Below are positions 13,701 to 23,271 of a stretch of DNA of 28,649 nucleotides, one piece after another. The position numbers and the translations under genes were made by a program. Below the pieces are notes generated by a model. That model searched no databases. It was given only the letters and a program-made list of their open reading frames with translations, and was not told the origin of the DNA. Source of the DNA: Hypsibius dujardini. Taxonomy: Eukaryota > Tardigrada > Eutardigrada > Parachela > Hypsibiidae. The stretch is taken from contig LRSR01014567.1 in NCBI GenBank assembly GCA_001579985.1, forward strand, positions 1-28,649, given 5' to 3'. The stretch's first letter is position 1. Each line of letters opens with the position of its first letter.

Positions 13701-13907
13701 TGTATTTCGGTTCACCCTCCACTTGGTCGATAAATCGGCTTACTCATGGATTTCTCTTTAAGGGCAGGTGCTTGATTGTTTGATTTTAGAAGTGTTATAG
13801 TATACTAGGATACATTATAGCAAATCAAACAATCAAGCAGCTGCTATTGAAGAGAAATCCATGAGTGAGCCGATTTATAGACCAAGTGGAGGGTGAGCCG
13901 AAATAGA
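13701..13907. mobile_element. Foldback element, 86-bp inverted arms
   Basis: Left arm 13701-13786 pairs with right arm 13822-13907 at about 90% identity around a 35-bp loop. The arms begin TATTTCGG and pass through CACCCTCCACTTGGTC and ACTCATGGATTTCTCTT before ending at TTGATTGTTTGATTT. It is unrelated in sequence to the foldback 190 bp to its left. Confidence 0.85.
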
Positions 13908-14044
13908 GACTTTGCCTCATACAGTAGTTCCGCTCTGACAGATAATCGAGCCAATCGCTGATTCCAGGACAACGAATTAAACAAGACCACAAAATGAGCA
14001 TGATGAACGTTCACGACGTTAGTGGATATCCGAGAATTTCCTGA

Positions 14045-16404
14045 TTAATCGGGATGGAGGGACAACAGATCTTGACCGCGACCGCGGGACAGTCTCTGCC
14101 GAAGCTCCGTCCACGCGCGATCGACTTGCGCATTAGTAACGTCAAAAGCCCATGAAGAGCAAAATGCGATATTGGCCTGGTTGATACGATCGCGGTTGGA
14201 CATCTGCGAGCGGATCCTTGCTCGCGCGTACTCCTCGCTGATCTCATCCCTCTCCATAATGCGATTCACAGCCTGTGAATCGGGAGCATAAACATCAGTC
14301 CTTGTCCCGACTCTGTTGCGATTTCACCAACGAAATACGCACCTCATCTTCCGGCACAAACACCACCCAAATCTCGTTCAAAGACGATCCCCAACCGGCT
14401 TCGAGGAGGAGGGCGGCATCAATGACTGCCACTTCCGGAGCTGCTTCTTCAATCTTGGACAGGCAGTATTTCATCACTTCCGGCCAGACAAGTCGGTTAA
14501 GCTTTTCTCTCGCTACCTGAAATATAAACAGGAGAAAAACGCGACTTGGAGGAATACTCACTCAACGGGTGACCAACCATCAACTACACACGTGGCAACA
14601 ACCTTGCGCTGACCGAATTAAGCACATTAACTCGGGGCTGTCTACAACAGCCATGCCACGAATGTAATGGCTTAAATCGGTCAACGCAAGGTTTTTGCCA
14701 CGTGTGTACCAACTACGGTACTGCTTACAGGACTACTGAAGACTATAGTCCCGAGTGCTTTCCTGGCTATTTCGCCGGATTCGGTATCAACGATCTCCTT
14801 CCCGTATTCCTCAATCAGCCGGCCGTGTAGTGTCGTCCCTTTCCGGTAAGCTTCGTGGGCAATCTTGTCACAGTCGATGACCAGTACACCGGGTTTCGCT
14901 GCCAGGTAGGACCCAATCCGGGATTTTCCGCTGCCGGTGCCACCCGTCAGTCCAATGAGGTAAACCTGCCGCATCGGTGGCTTGAGCACTCTCCCTAGGA
15001 GTCTATGCCGGCACCAGCTGGAACTGATGGTCCTCAAACCGGAGTTTTCACCAATGTCGCTTTCAACAACGACCACATCGTTAACCGGAAATGTGTGCAC
15101 TCTCAGCGGCCTTAGATTCTGAAAGGGGAAAAATGCGCAACCTTGATCATCTCATCAGTGTCGGTCTACAAAACAATATTTTACAGTCCCATCTCTTGAA
15201 AAGTACCACATGGAAGATCATGTCCAACCTTCTTGTGCCGTTCCATATTGACAGCGTTCGCACCATCCAACGTCTCCTCGCTGGCAACAATGGCTTCCAA
15301 GTCCGGATCGACAATGGACGGTCCGAAAGGATCGCTTATCGGAACGATATTGTACTCGAGCGAGGGATCGACTGCCGTGCAGAACTCATGAAGAACCCGG
15401 TGCCGCTCCTCAATCGGCTGAATTAGATCCGCCAGTCGTTTCTTCTTCAGCATCTCCTGCACAGTCAATCCGATGGTCAGTTTTCGGTTGCAGCGTAAAA
15501 TGGCGTTTGATAGCAGAAGCTTGTGGCCCGCATGCAAATGGTCAAATGTACCTAAAGCGTAATTGATTAATTGATTTGGCAGCTCAGCCGGACTAGTATA
15601 TCAGGATGCGCCCATGACTCAATGTCGCTTGATTGAACGATTAACTTGATGGTGATTCATAGAGCAACCATTGATTGATTGATTTATTGATGCACGGTCG
15701 ACTAGGTTTTTAAACGGAGTGGAAAAATCTCCTCATTCACTCATTCAACTTTCTCTTACATACCTTTGGGTAACATATTTTTTTACTAAAAGCTGGAAAC
15801 CCGCAGAATTTCTTCATTGCGATTCTTTTTAAAAGTCCAGTCAGACCAAACAGTTGATTGCTGTCTATTTTAGCTACCGTTTCGTTCGATTGATTGACCA
15901 TTGCTGCTTGATTGAACTAGCAGTAAACTAACCTCCTATCACAACGTTATCGTAACTGGCCCAATCCTCCTCCGGGGCCCGTTGTTGATCTTTTGCGTCT
16001 ATCAGTTCATGTAGCATGCCGTTGGTCACTACCAAACCTGAAACATGTGCCGACGGTCGAATCTGGAACATGGGATCCAATCGGGCTTGATCATCACGGA
16101 ACACGACATCTGCAGTGACAACTCTGCGCTCGATTGCTTGATTGAACGAGACTGGCTTCAGATTTGTCAAACACACACGAACGTCCAAGTCGGGGTTGTG
16201 CCGGAAAGCCTGATTGTAGACCTTGCAAATGCCCTCAAAAAGGGATGTCGTAACGCGAGGCGGTGCTTCATTTGCGCGGAGAAAAACAAACAGCCGCTGC
16301 GGAGCGAAACGTGTCACCGGATCACACCACGAAAGAAGCGTTGAGATGGATTGGGACGACAAGTTGAGGAAGTGCTGGTCGATTTGAAGCACGCCTACCT
16401 TCAT
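14045..16404 (-). CDS. COASY: Bifunctional coenzyme A synthase
   Basis: Catalyses the last two steps of CoA synthesis: phosphopantetheine adenylyltransferase (PPAT), then dephospho-CoA kinase. Five exons: 16404-15933, 15551-15229, 15118-14729, 14516-14343 and 14272-14045. They give 528 aa, close to the 564 aa of human COASY, with consistent phases and GT..AG introns. Residues 1-150 form the less conserved N-terminal region. The PPAT nucleotide-binding motif VVIGGTFDHLHAGHK straddles intron 1 (HAGH at about 164-167), followed by DPDLEAIVASEET. The kinase P-loop GLTGGTGSGKS is at about residues 321-331, with IDAALLLEAGW further on and a C-terminal segment ending at TAA 14047-14045. Both active sites look intact. 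Intron 3 carries a MITE; intron 1 (381 nt) is rich in TTGATTGA motifs. Identification is firm. Confidence 0.97.
14585..14708. mobile_element. TA-flanked MITE, copy 1 (COASY intron 3)
   Basis: A 124-bp hairpin: TACACACGTGGCAA at the left, TTGCCACGTGTGTA at the right, arms of about 40 bp continuing through AACCTTGCGCTGACCGA. TA at both outer edges fits the TA target duplication typical of Tc1/mariner-type MITEs (inference). It fills over half of the 212-nt intron. A relative lies at 17883-17997. Confidence 0.75.
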
Positions 16405-16504
16405 GGTTTAAAAACACAAACAGAAAAGTCAAATGGAGAAATAATAAGACAGTAAAACGACGGGATTACAAACAGGAAAGGCGAAAATAATAGCATAAAC
16501 ACAT

Positions 16505-16510
16505 TTTATT
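16505..16510 (-). terminator. Candidate polyadenylation signal for receptor A
   Basis: AATAAA on the minus strand about 520 nt after the receptor A stop codon and about 100 nt before the COASY start codon. Position fits a 3' UTR end, but a single hexamer is weak evidence. Confidence 0.35.
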
Positions 16511-16761
16511 GTACATTTTACGGATGTAGAAGACCATGTACCACAATGGTTCATCCACAAGGGGCATGCTGGTCGTAAGCCCTCGGTTCGTCCTCGGTTC
16601 CTCTGCTCGTTCAAAACCTTGTCGGGATACGTGTTTCAGTGTCACCCCGTACTTCGCGCTGGTCATTCATCTGACGCTTAGCCTTTTCACTGGCAAACCC
16701 ATCTCCCCGGCTTTACTTCTCTCATTGGCAGAATGGGAGTCTTACTTACTATACAGTTGAC

Positions 16762-16852
16762 TACTTCCACTATTTCCATTATTTCCACTATTTCCATTAT
16801 TTCCACTATTTCCACTATTTCCATTATTTCCACTATTTCCACTATTCCACTA
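16762..16852. repeat. Minisatellite of TATTTCCAC/TATTTCCAT units
   Basis: About ten tandem nonamers, TATTTCCAC alternating irregularly with TATTTCCAT, ending in a shortened TATTCCAC. It lies 3' of receptor A. Confidence 0.9.
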
Positions 16853-17029
16853 ATGATTTAGTGATCCATAAACCATTAGTATAACAGAACGTTCTCGGTG
16901 CCCATCCATTCGCTTCTATGTGTATCTGCACAGTACTACACTAACCTATGGTACCATACCGCGGTAGTACCGGTACTTAAACAATACAACACGTGTTCCG
17001 GAATCCCGCGAGCATACGGTATGCAACTC

Positions 17030-20000
17030 TCAATAAGGGGTCGGCCATTTGATTAACAAATTCGACGCGACCGGTAGGTTGAAAAGTCTCTCCGCTAGCG
17101 CTAGCAGCTCACTGAACGGTAAAACCGATTTCCGGTCCACGGTCTTATTTTGCAACTCCCGATGCTGAATGAACCACCACAGTGTTGAGTCCGACCAATT
17201 CAGTCTCACCACCCTGCAATGGCTCCCTTGTATGAGCAACCTGCACTGCAAAGCGACAGTAAATTACGACCCACCTGACTACGACGGCAGCAAATACGCC
17301 CATCACGGAGAAGCTTCCAATCACGACGCCCGCGAGGCTCGTTACCGACCCTATACGAAACACGGAAAACAAGCATCATGCTGATCCATGTTTCCACGTG
17401 GATTCCCTGAGATCATTCTTACGTTTCTCTTGACAGGCGTCGGCTAGAAGCCCGCACCGAGGTTGGCTCAACGGAGGCCAATCACCTCCCGGCCACTGGA
17501 TTGGCCCATTTATCGGACTCAGTGAGTTGACCGTACTGGCGTATTGCACTAAAAAAGGCTATCGTAACGGAATAAAATTGCTTCTGCTTGATACGGTATT
17601 ACGACTATACAAGGAAAGACGGGAGCCTACTGTGCATACGTGCATACACCTACAGTGGAAGAGGTCCTCACCTGGCGACTCTCACCAATCGCGTTATAAT
17701 GAACAACTGCGTAATCATTGCATCTCATCCCGTTCTCGTCGATGAAAACATCCCCAAAGTCCGCGGTAGGGAACGTTCGGTTTAGGAATCGGTCTGCCAA
17801 ACCGCGACCGTCCGTCAGGTCTTGCCCGTCCTCCCGAGTCTCGTTGAGGACCTACGTATACAGTACAGTACCGGTATGCATATACACATGTGGCAAAAAA
17901 AACCTTACGCTAACCGAGTTAGGCCATTCAACTCGTTCATACCCACAGAGCGAGTTAAATTGCCTAACTCTGTTAGTGTAAGGTTTCGCCAGATGTATAC
18001 AACAATCGAGTTGGGAAACCTACGCACATGGCCGAAACCCTTGGGTTGACGTACGGTATTTGAAGCTTGTTTTCAGCTGAAACTCGGTTGCCTTGCTCAG
18101 TAGGACTTGAAATTAGTGATTTTACTTCGGCCATCCCAAGGGTTTGGCCATGTGCGAACCACTAGGCAGTCGGCGGTGCCCTTCCTTTTTACGGGACAGT
18201 TCCTCATACCTGACCGAGCAGCAGTACGGCGATGTAGCCGTCTTCAAGCACGTTAATCAAGTCATATCCGGGTGCGTAGCTGGCGTTGTACTTGAGCATC
18301 GAGCGTCTCCGGAATTCCGCTAAAATACCCGTTTGGCCGGGTTGCTGCTCGCTCATCTGTGACGGCGGATCCAGTGGCTGCAGGATTAACAGGGACTGGA
18401 AAGCTCTGCGCGCCACCTGGAAGCCAGAGCGGAGTTACGCAGAATTCATCTCCATTGTGGATCAATCGCAAAGCCACATGTGCTAACAATAAAAGAAACA
18501 ACAGCCGAAACGCATTTCGGTCAAAATCTAATCCAATTTCGCCTTTTTCACGATTGCCGGATGGTGCCTAGCGTACAATGTCGGTACATGTGAAATTGTG
18601 AATACAGGTATTGCATAATTCATGTTGTGCCACTGTCGGCTCAGGATACATTTCCTTTTCCTTAACACTTTCCGTTTCCGTTTCCGTTTCCGTTTCCTCA
18701 AAGAACTTTGTCTTTTCTTTAAACAACAAGTCCCTTTCCTTAAACAACAAGTCCCTTTCTTTGAATGACAAGTCCGTTTTCCTTAAACAACAAGTCCCTT
18801 TCTTTGAATGACAAGCATTTCCGTGGACTTTGAAAATTAAATTTTTAACGACTCGAACCATAGACCAATAGACCGAATAAATATTTTAGTAACTTGACCA
18901 TAAACCAATAGAAATAATTAATTGATATCGAGCCCGCCCCCCTCACGTCTGCAGTACCAAGCTCTTAATTCTCGGTGCGTCCTTTTGACTGAATAAATTT
19001 GTGGTATCGCGGAGAATTTCGGCGGCTGACTTCGCTGCTTGGTCAATTGACCATAATAAATTATGGTTGCTGTCCATTTTTTAAGTTTGTAAGTAAGTTT
19101 TTAACTTGGTTTAAATTTGCAGGAGCATCACACGCAGGTGACCAGGAGTTGCTAAGGAGAAAGTTTATTGCTCTATATTGGTCACTAGAAGATTGACAGA
19201 CTAGCTACATCTGTCTATGGTCTATGGTCTATGAACAGAGAACTTTTGTTTTGAGAAAATTAAGGAAAGGGAAATATATCCTGAGCCCGCTGTGGCTCCG
19301 GTGATAAATGATACCTGCGCTTCATACTCTCATTTTGCTGCATACATGAAATAGTCTTAAACTCAATTACTAGTACACTAATCGAATGTATTGAATGCTC
19401 TTCAAGCTCCTTTAGGGCCCAGGTGCTGGGAAAGAGCCCAGTCCATACTCATGTCTTCCCACACCTCATCATCCTCATCCCCGTTATACCACGTGAGATT
19501 CCCGTACAGAGTGGGCGCCGACATCATCTCCGTGAAAATATAAACCTGTGGAGATCCGATTCGCATATTTTCAGAGTGATATATTTACATGTTTTTGAGG
19601 ACCTGTCTTCGTTCGCTTCTTACGAATTGCCCGTCGGTCATGTTAAGCGATGCCGCCGTGATCTAAGAATAAGAACACGCCAACGGCAATAAAACAGTCA
19701 TATATAAAAAATGTGTGACAATTTTCACAAAATAATTATGTGGGAATTACCAGAATTCGTCGCAACCACACTGCATGGCCATAGTAAAACATTACTAGAA
19801 CCATAAAAAACAATGGAGTGGCTATTTCCCCCCCCCCCTTTTTGGGGCCCAATAGAACCCCTGCTATTTTACCCCTTCCATGCTGTCCGTCCGTTGTCCG
19901 TCCATCAGCGGACAGACAACAGTCGGATTGACAACGGACGAACGGACGGACGAACGGACGGACAACGGACGAACGGATGGGCAAGGGACGGACAACGGAC

Positions 20001-21108
20001 GGACAACGGACGGACAACGGACGGACAACGGACAAACGGACGGATGGACGGACGAACGGACGGACGAACGGACTGCAGGGAAGAGCAAAATAGCCAGGGA
20101 TCTATTAGGCCTCAAGGAGGGTAAAATTGTCGGGGTGCTATTTTGCCCTACACGCTAGAAGGGAGGGGTAAAATAGCTGTACCCAAAAAACATTGCGTTG
20201 ATTGGGAAGACTACTACAGTACTACTACACCAGCAAATAGTGACCAGTGATTCTTACTGCGGCTGACGTTCCCGAATTCCCATAGTGTCGGCTGGTAGAT
20301 GAAGCTGGAATGTGATTTGATGTGGCGTTTCTTATGAAAGTACCCTTTGCCGATCCGGTTGAGACCAGTGGAAAGACCGTTCGCCAACGCCCGGAACGCG
20401 GGGGCTGACGACTCATCCCACACGATGAACACGGACTTCCATTGGTAGTAGACAATGAGGGTCAAGGCAAGGTCGATGTACTTGGTCCCACCCACCGAGG
20501 TGAAACTGAGTGATGTGGCGAAGGGAGCGGAACGCCCCTTCATTTCAATTCCGGAAATCCTATTAATTAAGCGTGATAAATTAGAGACTGAATTTGCGGT
20601 TGATCCAAGGGGTGACCAACTATAACAGAACATGTGTAAATGCGAAGACAACGTACGTGTTAAATATGATTGTGTTCCAGTTCCCCGCCAGTGACTGCAT
20701 CGAAGCGTCATTGGCATCGCAAATCAAACCGGAACCACCGGGAGTTAGAAAGACCAAAACCCGGTCCGGTTCGAAGAGCCTGTTATACCACCATGGAAGA
20801 CTGTCGTTGGCGTTTTGTGCGTCAGGCTGCAGGTCAAACAAACACGGAGAAGCGGTCGTTCGCACATAATCAAAGGTAAAATACTCCCCGTAATCCCGTC
20901 GGATTTTCTCGACGGCCAGCTCGTACGGCGGTTCCGCTATTGATAACGACGTGACTCCCTGCTCGGTGACGCGTCCGTACACCACGATGGTAACCGTAAT
21001 TGGTGCCCTACTTGGACGTGGGGTAATATCCGGTGTGATTGCTAAACAAGTATATAGTTGAATTAAGAAAACTGAAAGCTCGAAGATCGGCCCCTTGAGG
21101 TCCAACAT
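17030..21108 (-). CDS. Natriuretic-peptide-receptor-like membrane receptor A, short tail, no cyclase
   Basis: Ten exons: 21108-20657, 20559-20258, 19794-19751, 19662-19624, 19545-19465, 18416-18210, 17851-17672, 17558-17423, 17350-17275 and 17213-17030. They give 566 aa; phases agree throughout and all introns are GT..AG. A signal peptide covers about residues 1-24. The ANF-receptor ligand-binding fold spans about 36-440, with paired cysteines in TTASPCLF and LICDAND and the motifs LLLGQVLNET and DGRGLADRFLNRTF. PIQWPGG then PRCG (about 455-471) is the membrane-proximal hallmark of particulate guanylyl cyclases and NPRs. One membrane helix spans about 484-505. A tail of about 60 residues includes WFIQHREL, matching the juxtamembrane W..(I/L)...(D/E)L pattern of receptor cyclases, then stops at TGA. 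The kinase-homology and cyclase domains are absent, as in NPR-C (541 aa in human). Ligand and signalling are unknown. Confidence 0.88.
17883..17997. mobile_element. TA-flanked MITE, copy 2 (receptor A intron 6)
   Basis: A 115-bp hairpin: left TACACATGTGGCAAAA then AACCTTACGCTAACCGAGTT, right GTTAGTGTAAGGTTTCGCC then AGATGTA. TA sits at both edges. The arm sequence aligns with the MITE in COASY intron 3, so the two are one family. Confidence 0.75.
18022..18156. repeat. Inverted repeat with 22-24-bp arms (receptor A intron 6)
   Basis: CGCACATGGCC then GAAACCCTTGGG at about 18023-18045, with its inverted copy CCCAAGGGTTTGGCCATGTGCG at 18135-18156, spaced by about 90 bp. It lies beside the MITE in the same 358-nt intron and is probably another small foldback element. 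Confidence 0.65.
18630..19295. mobile_element. ~666-bp element bounded by 36-bp inverted repeats (receptor A intron 5)
   Basis: CGGCTCAGGATACATTTCC inside 18630-18665 and TTAAGGAAAGGGAAATATATC inside 19260-19295 belong to 36-bp inverted ends matching at about 31 positions. Inside, CCATAGACCAATAGACC near 18858 is inverted relative to GTCTATGGTCTATGG near 19212, giving a nested stem. It makes this intron 1,048 nt long, against 317 nt in receptor B. No ORF of note. Confidence 0.6.
18666..18815. repeat. TTTCCG hexamers and a 26-bp tandem repeat
   Basis: Four TTTCCG hexamers are followed by repeated blocks of the form CAAGTCCCTTTCCTTAAACAA alternating with variants ending TTTGAATGA. They lie just inside the left terminal repeat of the 18630-19295 element. 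Confidence 0.8.
19815..20180. mobile_element. Compound foldback element, copy 1 (receptor A intron 2)
   Basis: Left side: GGCTATTTCC, GGGGCCCAATAG and GCTATTTTACCCC modules, then CCATGCTGTCCGTCCG. Centre: GGACGGACAAC minisatellite from about 19928 to 20070, facing a short GTCCGTCC block. Right side: GCAAAATAGCCAGGG, GGTGCTATTTTGCCC and GGGGTAAAATAGC modules. The outer modules are inverted relative to each other. This intron is 463 nt and its receptor B counterpart is 72 nt, a difference close to the element's length, so it is an insertion. Confidence 0.7.
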
Positions 21109-22625
21109 GGCAAATAAATATTGCAGGACACATTAAGTGGGTAGCAGTAGCTCAATGATCAGTTGGTAACGTGCGCAAGGGAAAAAAAAGACAGCCCGTT
21201 CTTTGTTGGATTCTTGCACTGAGTGGATGATCACTGAGAAGAAGTGGCTGGAAGCAGTTTAATGGTGAAGAACGGTGTTTTGTAGTTAATCTAGGAAGCT
21301 TTACAGAGGAAGGAGGCAAACAACCTTTTCCGACGTCATTATCTAAATCTGGATGAAGTGAGAGCTAATCTTTAGACTCTTCTTCTTCGACCGTCATATG
21401 AGCCTACATTTCACCCCTCAAGGTCACGTTAAGACCGATCATCTCAACACCCTCTCCGCTGTGGCATAAGGTAACCATACCCTTTTGAGAAACCGTTTAC
21501 GGATGAATAAAGTCTTCATGTCAGATGTGCATGTATGACTGAACGCGCAGAAGCAATTTACTCCAGCTTAGTGTGAGAAGCCATCCATGAGGAATGAGTC
21601 AATGTTCAGTTCCTTCAGGTCCGTCACTGTTCCTAGACGATACACCGAGATGGCCCTCTTCCGTTTATCAATTTATGTATATACAAGATGAAATTCAAAT
21701 GGACTTTCGCGTTATCTTTCTTCACATCCCGGTCGTTAAAATCGCCATTCCAGATTCGCTTTAAGATCAGTCGTCGTTAAAAAATTAGACCAGTGTATAG
21801 ACAAATCGGAGATGATATTATAGCAGTCGAGACGAAGAACAATCAACGAACGGGGTGTCCGTCCTTAGTTGCAGCCTTTCAATGGGGAGTTTTCAACTGA
21901 CTATCGATGGCTATTTTGCGTTTATTCGGGATTTTCGTCCACTCAGTGATTGCGTACTTTGTCTGACGGTTAATCCGTCGCTTCGTGACGCATAATTCAC
22001 GCAAGCGATTTTGATTGGGAGACCAATTCACGTAATCGATCGGTGAAGGCACACACAACAAACGAATGAGTACTTCGCACTGTGATGAGGTTCAGGGTGC
22101 ATCACAGGGAGTAGAACAAGGTTTCATGAGGAAACCCGCCCCACTCTGCTCACTCTATACAAGCAGGAAAATCTCAGTCGCCAGGAGCTCCATGTGGCGT
22201 GGAAAATTCGACCATTTTGACGGGTTTTACTTTACCACAGGTAGGAGCACGAAGCAGCACCCTGTCAATGGAACCCCAGCTGTGATCTCAAATAGCCGCA
22301 TCCTACTGTAATTATTATTGGCTCAAAGCACGATCTCGGAAGGCGTCTGTCATCACCATAACATGCCGTCACGGTGCAGAGCCAGACTCAAAATCCAAGA
22401 GGTTAACGTCGCGGTGCTTTTACGATCCTCATAGCTATAGACACATGATCCTGCCGGTTTAATCTGAACCATACGCGGGAGTTGAAAAAACCCTATTCCA
22501 TGCCTGAGGTTGACCATATAAACTGCATTAAAATATCAGAAGAAATTTAAGCGTACTGACCAATTTGGGACAATTGTGTTTTTACTAGCTTTCCAGTGAA
22601 TGCCTATGCTCCGACATTACGGTAT

Positions 22626-23180
22626 GGCTACAGTTATTTTAACCCGCCCTTGTAGTGTGTGAGGCCGAGTAGTGGCCCTTGTAGTGTGTGAGGCCGAGTA
22701 GTGCCCGGCTATTTTATCCCTCCCATGCTGTCCATTCGTCCGATTTGTCGGTTAGTCCGTTTTGTCCGTCGTCCGTCTGTCGTCCATCCGTCCCTCCGCT
22801 ATCCGTTCAATCGTTGCCCGTTGTTTGACCATCTGACCGATAATGCCCGAACGGACAACGGACAGACAGACGGACAACGGACGGACAACGGACGGACAAA
22901 GGACGGGCAGACGGACAACGGACGGACAACGGACGGGCAAAGGACGGGCAGACGGACAACGGACGGACGGACAACGGACGGACGGACAACGGGGGGATGG
23001 ACAACGGACAGACTGACAAACAAACGAACATCATGGAAAGAATAAAATAGCAGGGGCAGGATTTGGGTCCCTAGTGATGTAAGGGAGCGGTAAAATAGCC
23101 AGGCTTCTATTGAGCCCTTGAAAGGGTAAAATAGCCAGAGTGCTATTGGGCCCCAGAAAAAGGGATAAAATAGCCACTCC
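22626..23180. mobile_element. Compound foldback element, copy 2 (between receptors)
   Basis: Same design as the copy at 19815-20180. Left: GGCTACAGTTATTTTAACCC, two 29-bp repeats, CGGCTATTTTATCCC, CCATGCTGTCC. Centre: GTCCGTCC-type sequence facing a GGACGGACAAC minisatellite (about 22850-22995). Right: ATCATGGAAAG, then four modules led by TAAAATAGCC, one reading AGAGTGCTATTGGGCCCC, ending GGGATAAAATAGCC. Confidence 0.7.
22646..22703. repeat. 29-bp direct repeat, two exact copies
   Basis: GCCCTTGTAGTGTGTGAGGC followed by CGAGTAGTG, at 22646-22674 and 22675-22703, apparently identical, within the left arm of the compound foldback. Confidence 0.9.
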
Positions 23181-23271
23181 GTTACGGGCTAGCTAACAGG
23201 GTGTACAAGAGAGCCACGCAAGAGGCATCGGCCGTCATAGTGCAGGAAATCTACGCAGGTGCAAAGCTACT

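Larger units (their letters stand above)
16405..17029. other. Spacer between COASY and receptor A; receptor A 3' region
   Basis: No gene seen. It contains the TATTTCCAC minisatellite and a minus-strand AATAAA. There is no sign of kinase or cyclase coding sequence downstream of receptor A, and the space is too short for both domains. Confidence 0.6.
21109..23271. other. Spacer between receptors A and B
   Basis: No gene is supported. It holds the presumed promoter of receptor A, the second compound foldback element and a 29-bp direct repeat. Short ORFs at 22066-22311 (plus) and 21879-22061 (minus) resemble nothing I recognise. No kinase-homology or cyclase sequence is visible downstream of receptor B. 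Confidence 0.55.

Noticed and set aside
13437-13715. Overlapping 79-90-codon ORFs on both strands
   Set aside because: They run through the right arm of a foldback element into unique sequence, with no similarity to known proteins.
17205-17350. Reading straight through the receptor A membrane exon without splicing at 17275
   Set aside because: It gives a tail with no receptor motif. The 61-nt intron restores WFIQHREL and matches the receptor B exon lengths (76 nt).
17672-17690. Alternative donor GTGAGA upstream in receptor A exon 7
   Set aside because: It would break the exact 180-nt match with receptor B and the phase of exon 8; the CAG|GTGAGG donor fits both.
22000-23271. Kinase-homology or cyclase exons downstream of receptor B
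   Set aside because: No frame shows the conserved cyclase or kinase-homology motifs, and much of the space is the compound foldback.
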